Shown here: piece after piece, positions 1-6,757 of the stretch
How the letters are laid out: each line of letters opens with the position of its first letter
Numbering within the stretch: position 1 is the first letter of the stretch
Source: Bacillota bacterium
GTDB taxonomy: Bacteria; Bacillota; Sulfobacillia; JAIMAT01
Direction of reading: 5' to 3'
Assembly (NCBI GenBank): GCA_029960955.1
Contig: JASBVS010000016.1
Location: forward strand, 1-34,615
Length of the DNA stretch: 34,615 nucleotides
The notes under the pieces: generated by a model
Seen by the model: only the letters and a program-made list of their open reading frames with translations
Database searches by the model: none
What the model was told of the DNA's origin: nothing
Translations under genes and position numbers: made by a program

Positions 1-1
1 T

Positions 2-169
2 CCGGTGATGGGCCTGGTGCTGGTGCTGGCGGCAACGTGCTTGGCCGGCGGCCTGCTGGCGCTGGTATCCGGGCTGGTGGAGAGGACGGGGATCGCAGAT
101 CGACTCCTGGAGTGGATCGACCGGCCGCACGGCGGGCTGCTCTGGCGCGGAGAGGAGGATGAGCGGTGA
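2..169 (+). CDS. C-terminal part of a small membrane protein (partial at window edge)
   Basis: An open frame enters from the window edge and stops at 167-169. The visible 55 residues begin with a hydrophobic stretch of about 25 residues rich in Leu, Val, Ala and Gly, which looks like one transmembrane helix. A charged tail ending in GEEDER follows. In-frame GTG (5) and ATG (8) codons exist, so the true start may lie at the edge or outside the window. The stop overlaps the GTG start of the next gene by three bases, so they are probably translated together. The function is not recognisable; a small phage membrane protein is all that can be said. Confidence 0.5.
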   Translation, partial: PVMGLVLVLAATCLAGGLLALVSGLVERTGIADRLLEWIDRPHGGLLWRGEEDER

Positions 170-474
170 GCTACGGGCCTGCGGTGGAAGTGCGGTGGGA
201 AGACCGGGAGACGGAAACCGGGCCGGAGACGGTGGGGGTCGGGTACAGGTTGCATGTCGAGGAGTTCGTTGGCGGTCTTTTGGATGACTCGTTCCAGCGG
301 TGGCTCGACCGCCATCCCGGGATCGAGATCCTCGACATCAAGTACGCGGCCGCCAGCGCCCACGACGAGGCCAGCTACCAATACGAGGGCTCCAAGGCAC
401 AGATCGTCCCGATGACGTTCATGCTCGTGATCTACCGCGAACGCGAGGCCCCGGCCGAAGCCGGGGCGGAGTGA
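166..474 (+). CDS. Cse60-like small phage protein
   Basis: 102 residues from a GTG start, with AGAGGAGG at 151-158 at good spacing. The second half carries a DIKYA segment (residues about 57-61) followed by a predicted beta strand ending in MLVIYRE. This resembles the pattern of the Spore_Cse60/DUF2758 family (DIKYQVA... ending in MxIYR), small proteins common in Firmicutes and their phages with no firm biochemical role. The N-terminal half (about 40 residues) is longer than in the usual 60-residue family members and looks like a separate beta-rich lead-in. It overlaps the upstream gene by three bases and is the second gene of the early operon. The family assignment is from memory of the pattern and is tentative. 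Confidence 0.6.
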   Translation: MSYGPAVEVRWEDRETETGPETVGVGYRLHVEEFVGGLLDDSFQRWLDRHPGIEILDIKYAAASAHDEASYQYEGSKAQIVPMTFMLVIYREREAPAEAGAE

Positions 475-481
475 GGAACCT

Positions 482-507
482 GGGTGAGGGGGCGGCACCC
501 CTCGCCC
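482..507 (+). other. Stem-loop between early genes
   Basis: A ten-base-pair stem (482-491 with 498-507, one G-U pair) encloses a six-base loop between the Cse60-like gene and the nuclease gene. No T-run follows, so it is more likely an RNA-processing or stability hairpin than a strong terminator. It ends 13 bases before the ribosome binding site of the next gene. Confidence 0.4.
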
Positions 508-538
508 TCAGCCTAGCAGGAAGGAGGGGTTGGGGGCA

Positions 539-1210
539 ATGCCGGTTGAGAAGCTGGGCAACCGCGTGAAGGCGCACCAGAGGTACTTGACCGCCGACGG
601 CGAGCAGGTTCCCGGGGTCACGACGGTCCTGGGCATCCTGGCCAAGCCCGGCCTCGTCAAGTGGGCGAACAACCTGGGGCTCAGGGGTATCGACTCTGCG
701 AAGTACGTGGACGAGACGGCCATCATCGGCGGCCTCGCTCACTATCTCGTGGAGTGCGAACTCCAGGGCGTCGAGCCCGATCTGAGCGAGTACTCGAAGC
801 TCCAGATCGACCGGGCCGAGAATGCGCTCCTGAGCTTCTACGAGTGGCAGAAGCACCACGCCTTCGCCGCCCGCCTGATCGAGAAGCCGCTCGTCTCCGA
901 GCGCCACCGCTACGGCGGCACCATCGACGCCTACGGGGTGCTGGACGGGCGGTACTGCCTGCTGGACTTCAAGACGAGCGCACGCATCTACCCCGAGCAC
1001 CGCATCCAGGTCTCGGCCTATCTGCGTTTGCTGCGCGAGGCTGGATACCCGGTCGAGGAAGTGCGGGTGCTCCGCATCGGTCGGACGGAGGACGAGGGAT
1101 TCGAGGAGCACGTGCTGAGCGAGCGTGAGCTGCGCGAGGGATGGCGCATCTTCCGGGCGGCCCTGGTGATCTACCGGAGCCTGCCGCTGCTTGAAGGGAG
1201 GGCTAGCTGA
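539..1210 (+). CDS. RecB/Cas4-like PD-(D/E)XK nuclease
   Basis: 223 residues. The ATG at 539 is preferred over the in-frame TTG at 530 because AAGGAGGGG (521-529) lies at ideal spacing. Motifs of the RecB/Cas4 exonuclease branch are in order: GGLAH with His68, GGTIDAYG with Asp130, LLDFKTS with Asp143 and Lys145, and QVSAY with Gln157 and Tyr161. The Asp/Asp-x-Lys set coordinates the metal for DNA cleavage in this family, and the QxxxY motif is typical of RecB-type nucleases. It ends in a TGATG overlap with the recombination-type gene that follows. That coupling suggests the pair acts like phage exonuclease/annealase modules, resecting ends for recombination. No Cas4-type cysteine cluster is present. 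Confidence 0.85.
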   Translation: MPVEKLGNRVKAHQRYLTADGEQVPGVTTVLGILAKPGLVKWANNLGLRGIDSAKYVDETAIIGGLAHYLVECELQGVEPDLSEYSKLQIDRAENALLSFYEWQKHHAFAARLIEKPLVSERHRYGGTIDAYGVLDGRYCLLDFKTSARIYPEHRIQVSAYLRLLREAGYPVEEVRVLRIGRTEDEGFEEHVLSERELREGWRIFRAALVIYRSLPLLEGRAS

Positions 1211-1971
1211 TGGCCGTTGCCGAGCGGGCGCTGGCACCCATCCAGAAGCAGGACGCCTCGATCATCCAGTCCGTCGACCTCTCGACGGTCAGTCAGACGA
1301 TGGAGAAGATCGCCCGGTTCCAGGCTGTCGTGCAGCGCGCCCTCAAGGAAGGGCACGACTACGGAAAGGTCCCGAAGGCCGAGAAGCCCAGTCTGCTCAA
1401 GCCGGGTGCCGAGAAGATCGTGATGCTCCTCGGGCTCCGGTCGGAGTTCGAGATTGTCGACAGCACCCGCGACTGGGAAAAGGGGTTCTTCCAGTACCAA
1501 GTCCGGTGCCGTCTGCTCAAGGGCGACACCGTGATCACCGAGGGCCTGGGCGCGGCCAACACCCGCGAGCGACGCTACGCCCGCGGCGACCAGGACCCCT
1601 ACACGCTGGACAACACGGTGCTGAAGATGGCCAAGAAGCGCGCCCTGGTGGACGCCGCCCTCCTCGTCGCCAGTCTCTCCGACGTCTTCACCCAGGACGT
1701 CGAAGACATGGACGAGCCCACTCCGCCCGAGGCGCGCAGCCCGCACGAACCGGCGACGGAGGCCCAGCGGAAGAAGCTCTACATCGCGTCCAAGGAGCAC
1801 GGCCTCGACGCCGACGCCATGCACCAGATTCTCCGCGGACGGTATGGCGTCGAGTCGAGCAAGGACCTCACCAAGCGGCAGGCATCCGAGCTGATCGACG
1901 CCATCGAGCGCGGAGACTTCGACCCCGCCACGGCTGGGGCCGAGGAAGTCGAGATCGAGGGGGCCGAGTGA
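1210..1971 (+). CDS. Putative phage recombination / ssDNA-handling protein
   Basis: 253 residues, starting one base inside the stop of the nuclease gene. The N-terminal two thirds carry HDYGKVPKAEKPSLLKPGAEK and then a conserved-looking YTLDNTVLKMAKKRALVDA helix (about residues 137-155), a signature I associate with phage ssDNA-annealing or Erf/Rad52-like proteins. The last 60 residues before the acidic tail (about 178-235, TEAQRKKLYIASKEHGL... KDLTKRQASELIDAIE) match the helical domain often found at the C-terminus of such recombination proteins in Firmicutes phages. The C-terminus is acidic, as in ssDNA-binding partners. Coupling to a RecB-like nuclease supports a recombination role. The exact family (Erf, RecT, Sak) cannot be fixed by eye. 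Confidence 0.6.
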   Translation: MAVAERALAPIQKQDASIIQSVDLSTVSQTMEKIARFQAVVQRALKEGHDYGKVPKAEKPSLLKPGAEKIVMLLGLRSEFEIVDSTRDWEKGFFQYQVRCRLLKGDTVITEGLGAANTRERRYARGDQDPYTLDNTVLKMAKKRALVDAALLVASLSDVFTQDVEDMDEPTPPEARSPHEPATEAQRKKLYIASKEHGLDADAMHQILRGRYGVESSKDLTKRQASELIDAIERGDFDPATAGAEEVEIEGAE

Positions 1972-1972
1972 C

Positions 1973-2107
1973 ATGCGGACGGGCTGGCACATCCACCTCT
2001 GGCAGCCCGTCCGCCGAGCGGATGGGCACCTCTGGCTGGTCTGCGACTGCGGCGCGTTCGCCGACTGGGCGCGCATCCGGCTCAAGTGGGAGGAGGGGGC
2101 GGCGTGA
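1973..2107 (+). CDS. Small hypothetical protein (44 aa)
   Basis: A 44-residue frame from ATG 1973, one base after the upstream stop. A purine-rich GAGGGGG (1956-1962) supplies a ribosome binding site. It is Trp-rich (WHIHLWQPV, HLWLVCDCG, FADWARIRLKWEE) with a CDCG pair. The pattern of an aromatic beta-hairpin with a CxC knuckle is coding-like and fills an otherwise empty gap. The stop overlaps the GTG start of the next gene (GTGA). Function unknown. Confidence 0.5.
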   Translation: MRTGWHIHLWQPVRRADGHLWLVCDCGAFADWARIRLKWEEGAA

Positions 2108-2325
2108 GCGTGACGCCGGAGCAGCGGCTGCAAGAGGCTCTGGACGGCCTCATGTCCGCCATCGAGCATCTATGCCGGCTCCCGTCCTGGTCCGTCAGCC
2201 CGGAGGTTTACAAGCGGGCGATGATGGCGCTCCAAGAGGCGACGCTGGCGCGGGCAGACTTGGCAGACGCGCTTAAGCTCGCTGATCTCGCGCGGAAAGT
2301 GCAGGAGGTGCCGAGCGATGGCTGA
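2104..2325 (+). CDS. Small helical hypothetical protein
   Basis: 73 residues from GTG 2104, chosen because GGAGGAGGGGG (2088-2098) lies just upstream and the start overlaps the previous stop as GTGA. An in-frame GTG at 2086 would give a poly-Gly lead that looks untranslated. The protein is predicted almost wholly alpha-helical, with Ala/Leu/Glu heptad-like spacing (ALDGLMSAIEHL, MMALQEATLARADLADALKLADLARKV). No known family is recognised. It belongs to a run of small overlapping early genes. Confidence 0.6.
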   Translation: MSVTPEQRLQEALDGLMSAIEHLCRLPSWSVSPEVYKRAMMALQEATLARADLADALKLADLARKVQEVPSDG

Positions 2326-2575
2326 ATGGCGATGGGCTCAGTCCATTGGTGCAACGGTGCACACCGCTCACCTTGTGGAGCTACATGATCCAGGAGCCAG
2401 GACCCTGCCCAGCAGCGTCAAGAGCCTGTGCGGCCTCCAGCCCTTGATCGGATGGCGCGTGGACGATTCGGCGCGCACCCGGTGCCGCCGCTGCGAGCTG
2501 AGGAGCAAGATGGGCGGCATCATCCGGGCGAGCGAGGAGCTTGGGCTCTACGAGGGGGCGCGGAGCGATGGCTAA
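2318..2575 (+). CDS. Small cysteine-motif hypothetical protein
   Basis: 85 residues from ATG 2318, with AGGAGGTG at 2304-2311. The start overlaps the previous stop by eight bases (ATGGCTGA). Cysteines occur as SLCG and TRCRRCE. A preceding His (HTAHLVELHD) could complete a metal site, giving a small zinc-binding fold common among phage early proteins. No specific family is recognised. Confidence 0.6.
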   Translation: MAEWRWAQSIGATVHTAHLVELHDPGARTLPSSVKSLCGLQPLIGWRVDDSARTRCRRCELRSKMGGIIRASEELGLYEGARSDG

Positions 2576-2894
2576 CCGGGCGCACGACCTCACCGTCGCT
2601 CAGGTGCGCATCCTGCTGCACCTGTCCATCGGCCCGAGCAGCGGCCCGATGATCGGCGCCGTCATCGGGCGGGGATGGGGGCCAGCGCTCTCAGCCCTCG
2701 TGATGCGCGGCCTGGTCGAGGTCGCCATGCCGGCGACGGTCCCGGACGGATACCGCGAGCCCGTGCTCTATCCTCGCGGATGGCGGAACTGCACGTTCTA
2801 CCGGATCACACGAGGCGGCCATGACGCGCTGTGGAACTGGCGGGAGAGTCGCCAGCGGACAGCGCGCTCCGGGGAGGCGCAGGGCGATGGGTGA
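2568..2894 (+). CDS. Winged-helix-like small protein
   Basis: 108 residues from ATG 2568, overlapping the previous gene by eight bases (ATGGCTAA). Residues about 8-50 (LTVAQVRILLHLSIGPSSG... ALSALVMRGLVEVA) have the look of a winged-helix domain: an initial helix, a second helix, a recognition-helix stretch, then a turn into the wing. A later FYRITRGGHDAL segment fits the end of such a domain, as in MarR/PadR-type proteins where 'YxLTxxGxxAL' closes the wing. This suggests a DNA-binding early regulator, but no family can be named and the call is by pattern only. Confidence 0.55.
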   Translation: MANRAHDLTVAQVRILLHLSIGPSSGPMIGAVIGRGWGPALSALVMRGLVEVAMPATVPDGYREPVLYPRGWRNCTFYRITRGGHDALWNWRESRQRTARSGEAQGDG

Positions 2895-3150
2895 GACCAG
2901 GACTTGGGCGTTCTCCAACCTTTGGGAGTACGAAATGTGGACGCATGACTGGTGCGAAAACTGCGTGCATTATGTCCCGGGCTCAGAAGAGGGAAAGGGC
3001 TGCCCAATTGAGGAGGCCATTTCCAAGGGCACGCTTTGGGGCGATCTTCAACCGGTGCCTGACGAACTTGAGGAAATCGACCTGGACGAGCCCGGCGCGC
3101 CTTACCGCTGCACGCGGTTTGAAGAACGGGGGGTGCAGAGCAATGCCTGA
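2887..3150 (+). CDS. Small Cys-rich, Trp-rich hypothetical protein
   Basis: 87 residues from ATG 2887, again with an eight-base overlap (ATGGGTGA). It contains WCENCVHYVPGSEEGKGCPIE and a later YRCTRFEE. This C-x2-C...C...C pattern resembles small phage zinc-finger proteins with a 'CxxCxHW...CxI...CxxF' layout. The protein is acidic in its second half (EELEEIDLDEPG). It is part of the overlapping early gene string; no defined function is known to me. Confidence 0.6.
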   Translation: MGETRTWAFSNLWEYEMWTHDWCENCVHYVPGSEEGKGCPIEEAISKGTLWGDLQPVPDELEEIDLDEPGAPYRCTRFEERGVQSNA

Positions 3151-3487
3151 GCGGATGACTGACGAGCAGCTTGAGAAGTGGGAGTCTGACGCCAAGCGCT
3201 TACTACCTCTCACCCTGTATATGGCCGGCATTCTATGGGACGAGGATGTCGAAGAGGACTTTCCAGACAAGGATGTTCCAGATGACGACGAACTGATCCG
3301 GCTCATCAGTATTTGCGGCAACCGCCTTTGCGAACTCGTTGCCGAGGTGCGGCAGCTGCGCGACCTGATCCGCCGTATGGCGGCCGAGCTGGAAGAGCGG
3401 CAGCTATCGCAGCCGCTCTATCCGGAGATTTACGCCGCGCTGGGACTGGACTGGGAAGAGCACGTCGGGGCTCTGACGGACGACTGA
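3143..3487 (+). CDS. Acidic helical hypothetical protein
   Basis: 114 residues from ATG 3143, overlapping the previous stop by eight bases (ATGCCTGA). It is acidic (DEDVEEDFPDKDVPDDDE) followed by a long amphipathic helix (LISICGNRLCELVAEVRQLRDLIRRMAAELEERQ) that could form a coiled coil. An acidic patch followed by a helix is seen in DNA-mimic or partner-binding phage proteins, but no homology is evident. It is the last gene before an intergenic region with two hairpins. Confidence 0.6.
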   Translation: MPERMTDEQLEKWESDAKRLLPLTLYMAGILWDEDVEEDFPDKDVPDDDELIRLISICGNRLCELVAEVRQLRDLIRRMAAELEERQLSQPLYPEIYAALGLDWEEHVGALTDD

Positions 3488-3495
3488 GGCGCACC

Positions 3496-3543
3496 CCGGG
3501 GCGCGGAGGCTGGATGGTTGGCGGCCTCCCCTCCGCGCCCCGG
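3496..3543 (+). terminator. Large hairpin downstream of the early small-gene block
   Basis: A perfect 14-base-pair inverted repeat (3496-3509 with 3530-3543) surrounds a 20-base loop just after the stop at 3487. There is no T-run, so it may be a factor-dependent or imperfect terminator, or an mRNA 3'-end stabiliser. Confidence 0.45.
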
Positions 3544-3550
3544 ACAAGCC

Positions 3551-3589
3551 CAGGCGGGGCACGCCTCGTGCGTTATCCTACCCCGCCTG
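3551..3589 (+). other. Second inverted repeat upstream of the initiator gene
   Basis: CAGGCGGGG at 3551-3559 pairs perfectly with CCCCGCCTG at 3581-3589. The 21-base loop contains the only AT-containing patch of the region (CGTTATCCTA). The repeat lies eight bases past the first hairpin and 40 bases before the replication initiator gene. It could be an operator or a second RNA hairpin. The remainder of the 3488-3629 gap shows nothing else. Confidence 0.35.
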
Positions 3590-3629
3590 CGGCCGCCTGA
3601 CACAGCGAGTTCTGCAAGGCGGTGGTAGC

Positions 3630-4643
3630 GTGGCGTGGATCGAGAGCCACCAGGAGCTGCGCAAGCACCCCAAGACGATCAAGCTTGCCAAGCTGCTCGG
3701 CATCACAACCGCCGAGGCGCTCGGGCGCCTCCACATGCTCTGGTGGTGGGCCGTGGATTATGCGCCGGACGGCGACCTCACGCGGTTCGACCCGGTGGAT
3801 ATCGCCATTGGGATGGAGTGGGAAGGCGACCCCGATCAGCTTATCCAGGCGCTCTTGGAGTGCGGGCACGGCGATCACGCGGGCTTCCTGGAGCGGACGG
3901 CCGATGGGCGTCTCCTCATCCACGACTGGGACGACTACGCCGGCCGGTTGATCGAGCGGCGAGCAAAGAACGCAGAGCGCATGCGCCACAAGCGCGCAGC
4001 GCACGTTGACCAGGCGGAAGACGACACGGGAGGCGATCGTGCGCAGGACGTGCATGGCACGTGCGCTGCACGTGTGCGCCTACCTAACCTAACCAAACCT
4101 AACCTAACCAGACCAGAAGACTTAACCCCCCCTGAGTCTTCCCCCCCTAGGGGGGACGAAGAGCCGACCGCCCAGTCGGACGATCCAGGCCCGTCTCCGG
4201 CGGAGATCATGCGGCTCTGGAACGAGATTGCGGGCAGCGACCTGCCACATGTCCAGGCCATGACCGACCAGCGGCGCAAGCACATCCGCGCACGCCTCGC
4301 TGCTTCCGAGGAGCGCAGGTCGCTCGACTGGTGGCGCGCCTACTTCCTGCGCATCCGCGCCAGTCCTTGGTGCCGCGGCAAGAACCCGCGTGACTGGCTG
4401 GCGACGTTTGACTGGGCGATCAGGAGCGAGGACGTCGTGACCAAGGTGCTGGAGGGCGTCTACGACGAGCGCAAGGGAGGCGTGAAGCATGGAGATGGGC
4501 GAGTTGCTCCAGGAGATCCGTCGGCGCGAGCAGGAGTGGCAGAGCCGCCTAGACGCCGCACGGCGGAGGATTATCGAAGCGGGCGGCTGGGCGCGCTTGT
4601 GCTCGGACGAGTTCCCGTTGCTGGCCGAACAGCTGCGAATTGA
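3630..4643 (+). CDS. DnaD-type phage replication initiator (replisome organiser)
   Basis: 337 residues from GTG 3630. The N-terminal domain begins MAWIESHQELRKHPKTIKLAKLLGI, then LGRLHMLWWWAVDYAPDGDL, the characteristic opening of Firmicutes phage replisome-organiser winged-helix domains that bind the phage origin. A Pro/Asn/Thr-rich linker (about 150-190) contains PNLTKPNLTR, encoded by a pentameric DNA repeat. The C-terminal part (about 195-285: AEIMRLWNEIAG... RRKHIRARLA... WWRAYFLRIRASPWCRGKN... FDWAIRSEDVVTKVLEGVYD) matches the domain that contacts the helicase loader. The frame then continues 155 bases inside the downstream loader gene, adding an Arg/Pro-rich tail with no family resemblance. 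Adjacent loader and initiator genes are the usual arrangement. Confidence 0.8.
   Translation: MAWIESHQELRKHPKTIKLAKLLGITTAEALGRLHMLWWWAVDYAPDGDLTRFDPVDIAIGMEWEGDPDQLIQALLECGHGDHAGFLERTADGRLLIHDWDDYAGRLIERRAKNAERMRHKRAAHVDQAEDDTGGDRAQDVHGTCAARVRLPNLTKPNLTRPEDLTPPESSPPRGDEEPTAQSDDPGPSPAEIMRLWNEIAGSDLPHVQAMTDQRRKHIRARLAASEERRSLDWWRAYFLRIRASPWCRGKNPRDWLATFDWAIRSEDVVTKVLEGVYDERKGGVKHGDGRVAPGDPSARAGVAEPPRRRTAEDYRSGRLGALVLGRVPVAGRTAAN
4083..4117. repeat. Tandem pentamer repeat inside the initiator gene (candidate origin iterons)
   Basis: Seven consecutive five-base units, CCTAA CCTAA CCAAA CCTAA CCTAA CCAGA CCAGA, sit in the linker-coding part of the replication initiator gene. They form the most AT-containing patch of the neighbourhood and are followed by two C7 runs and a 14-base palindrome CCCCCCTAGGGGGG at 4142-4155. 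Origins of many phages lie inside the initiator gene and use direct repeats, so this is a candidate origin. The repeat also encodes the protein linker, so a purely coding explanation remains possible. Confidence 0.45.
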
Positions 4644-5532
4644 CCGCCTGGAGGCTACCGTCGAGGAGCTGGCAACGTTCCTGGCGCGCGACCCGAGCGC
4701 GGCGGAGGAACGCCTTCGCCTCTGCGCCACATGCCCAGCCATCCGCGCGGACGAAGGCGTCGAGCTTCCATGCCAGTACGATGGGTGGTCCGGGTCAGCC
4801 GCACGATCCCCATTCCGCGTGGTCCGCGAACCGGACGGCCTCCGGCTGGAGTGGGGTCTGTGCGAAGTCGGCAAGAGGCGGAAGGTGATGGACCGCCTCA
4901 TTGGTGCCCACATCCCCCGGCGTTACATGGACCGGACCCTCGATAGCTTTTTCCCGGCCACAGAGTCGCAGGAGCAAGCCCTAAAGGCTTGCCGGGACTA
5001 TGTGGCTGACTGGGCCGCGAACGCGCGTGCTGGGCGCGGACTGCTTCTGCTCGGGCCGACTGGGACGGGTAAGACCCACCTCGCTTGCGCCGTGGTGAGG
5101 GCCGTCATGGAGACGGTCGATCTCCAGGCGCTTGGTGGTCCAGCCGCGCCGGTGTTTGGGACTGTGGGAGGACCGAGCGCGTGGTATGTGGGGGCTCCAG
5201 ACTTCCTTGCCGCCCTCCGGCAGCGGATCGGTGACGCGAAACAGGAGGAGGATGTCGAGCGGCGTGCGGCCTCTGTGGATCTTCTGGTACTCGACGATCT
5301 CGGGGCGGAGTACGTGAAGCGCGCCGACACAGGGCCGTCATGGGCCGAGGAGCGCCTGTATGCGCTGATCAACCGCCGCTACGAAGACCTGCGTCCCACC
5401 ATCGTGACCACCAACCTGACGCTGGACGAACTGGCCGAGCGGATCGGCGAGCGGACCACGTCGCGCCTCGTCGAGATGAGCGTGGTTCTGCCCGTGGACG
5501 GGCCGGACCACCGAGTGGTGGGGGAGGTGTGA
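4489..5532 (+). CDS. DnaC/DnaI-like helicase loader (AAA+ ATPase)
   Basis: 347 residues from ATG 4489, with AAGGGAGG just upstream. The N-terminal part is a coiled coil followed by four spaced cysteines (Cys79, Cys82, Cys95, Cys125), suggesting a zinc-binding domain as in DnaI. Then comes the loader signature IPRRYMDRTLDSF (about 142-154). The AAA+ core has Walker A GPTGTGKT at 189-196, Walker B LLVLDDLG with Asp269/Asp270, and sensor 1 TIVTTNLT. An ERTTSRLVEM segment fits the arginine finger and sensor region. It would load the host replicative helicase onto origin DNA opened by the initiator encoded immediately upstream. Its start lies 155 bases inside that gene in another frame, an unusually long overlap. 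Confidence 0.85.
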   Translation: MEMGELLQEIRRREQEWQSRLDAARRRIIEAGGWARLCSDEFPLLAEQLRIDRLEATVEELATFLARDPSAAEERLRLCATCPAIRADEGVELPCQYDGWSGSAARSPFRVVREPDGLRLEWGLCEVGKRRKVMDRLIGAHIPRRYMDRTLDSFFPATESQEQALKACRDYVADWAANARAGRGLLLLGPTGTGKTHLACAVVRAVMETVDLQALGGPAAPVFGTVGGPSAWYVGAPDFLAALRQRIGDAKQEEDVERRAASVDLLVLDDLGAEYVKRADTGPSWAEERLYALINRRYEDLRPTIVTTNLTLDELAERIGERTTSRLVEMSVVLPVDGPDHRVVGEV

Positions 5533-5535
5533 GCG

Positions 5536-5832
5536 GTGATCCTCTCGTCGGCGTGGGAAGCGCGCCCGGAGCAGGTGGAGGTCCGGCCCGCGAGCGCGCT
5601 CAAGCAGCATATCACGATCCGCCGCCGGTGGTGCGGCGACTACGCGGTGCGGGGCGCGGCGGAGTCCGTGCGCCGGCAGCGCTGGCTATACGCCCGCTCG
5701 ATGGAGACCCACCTCCGCGAGGAGCACGGCATGATCGGGCCGCTGGAGGGACTGGCGCGCGCCGACGTGCTCCGGCTCCTGGAGGACCTGAGCCTAGCGA
5801 TGGGCTGGGCGCGGGAGGCGAGGACGGCGTGA
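5536..5832 (+). CDS. Hypothetical early protein (98 aa)
   Basis: 98 residues from GTG 5536, four bases after the loader stop, with GGGGGAGGTG (5519-5528) upstream. It is Arg-rich with HITIRRRWCGDYAVRG, RRQRWLYARSMETHLREEHG and LEDLSLAMGWAREA. The basic first half could bind nucleic acid and the second half looks helical. No family is recognised. Its stop overlaps the next GTG start (GTGA). Confidence 0.55.
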   Translation: MILSSAWEARPEQVEVRPASALKQHITIRRRWCGDYAVRGAAESVRRQRWLYARSMETHLREEHGMIGPLEGLARADVLRLLEDLSLAMGWAREARTA

Positions 5833-6080
5833 GGCTGCGCATCGCCGTTCCCCATGCGCATGAGCCTGCCGTGCTGCTGGACAAGCCGCGCAAGCGTGTC
5901 CGCCCGTCCGAGCCGATGTCCGTCCAGCCGCCGGAGGTGGTCGAGGCCCGACTGGCCGAACTGCGGGCGAACCCCGAGAGGAGGCGGAGGCTGTGGCTCA
6001 TGATCGACGGATACCGCCGCTACCGCGCGTGGCCTATCCGCCACGGGCCCGAGAACCCGTTTGCGAGGCTGGGAGCATGA
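5829..6080 (+). CDS. Hypothetical early protein (83 aa)
   Basis: 83 residues from GTG 5829 with a four-base GTGA overlap with the previous gene. It has a Pro/Arg-rich middle and a basic helix (ARLAELRANPERRRRLWLMIDGYRRYRAWP). No recognised family. Its stop overlaps the ATG of the sigma-like gene (ATGA), so the two are likely co-translated. Confidence 0.5.
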   Translation: MRLRIAVPHAHEPAVLLDKPRKRVRPSEPMSVQPPEVVEARLAELRANPERRRRLWLMIDGYRRYRAWPIRHGPENPFARLGA

Positions 6081-6742
6081 GCGAGCGGATGACGGAGCAC
6101 CGCACCATCGGCGTTGAGGCAGCGACGGTGGTGGAGCTGCACGAGCGGCTGATCTACAGCGTGCTGCATGCGATGCTGCCAGGCTGGCGGGCGCGCCCCG
6201 ACGCGGACGATCTCGTGCAGGAGGGGCGGCTGGCCCTCTGGCGTGCCGCTCATCACTACCAAGCCGACCGGGCCGCGTGGAGCACGTACGCGGTCGCCGC
6301 CATCCGCCGCGCCATCCTCCGCTGGCTGGAGCGCCACCGCGAGACGGGACTGAGCCTCAACGCCACGGCTCCCGAGACGGGGACCGAGATTGAGGATCTC
6401 ATCCCCTCCCTGCATGACGTGGAGGCGCAGGTCGAGGCGCGCCTCGCCTGGGAGGCGGCGGCACCGGAGACGCGCATGGCCGCGATGGGCTACGAGGGCT
6501 CGGAGATCGCTGCGGCTCTCGGCCTGCGGTACAGATCGACCGCCAACCGCCGCATCCGCCAGGACCGCAGGCGGCTGGCAGCCATGCTCGGGCGGGACTA
6601 CCGGGTGCGTTACCCGCAGCGCCTGCGCTGGCGGAAGATCACGCGGCCGGTGATGAACGTGAACGAGCTGGCCTGGGCGCTGCGGCAGGCTGGCTACGAC
6701 TACACAGAGATCGGCGCCATTCTGGCTGGCGTCGAGCGATGA
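6077..6742 (+). CDS. Phage-encoded sigma-70 family factor
   Basis: 221 residues from ATG 6077, in a four-base overlap with the upstream gene. Residues about 42-86 (PDADDLVQEGRLALWRAAHH, then RAAWSTYAVAAIRRAILRWL) are a clear sigma region 2, with the DDLVQEG motif that binds the RNA polymerase beta' clamp and the TYA..IR..I -10 recognition helix. A linker with the usual 'SLNA...DLIPS' pattern follows. A helix-turn-helix at about 137-168 (GYEGSEIAAALGLRY... ANRRIRQDRRRLAAML) corresponds to region 4. The last 30 residues (NELAWALRQAGYDYTEIGAIL) look like an extra HTH. It could redirect the host polymerase to middle or late phage promoters. I found no repeated consensus to assign to it. Confidence 0.8.
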   Translation: MSERMTEHRTIGVEAATVVELHERLIYSVLHAMLPGWRARPDADDLVQEGRLALWRAAHHYQADRAAWSTYAVAAIRRAILRWLERHRETGLSLNATAPETGTEIEDLIPSLHDVEAQVEARLAWEAAAPETRMAAMGYEGSEIAAALGLRYRSTANRRIRQDRRRLAAMLGRDYRVRYPQRLRWRKITRPVMNVNELAWALRQAGYDYTEIGAILAGVER

Positions 6743-6757
6743 GGGGGCGGCGCGGGG

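Noticed and set aside
4083-4117. Telomere-like CCTAA repeat
   Set aside because: The resemblance to eukaryotic telomere repeats is not meaningful here. It is only seven short units in a coding linker, so it was kept as an origin candidate instead.
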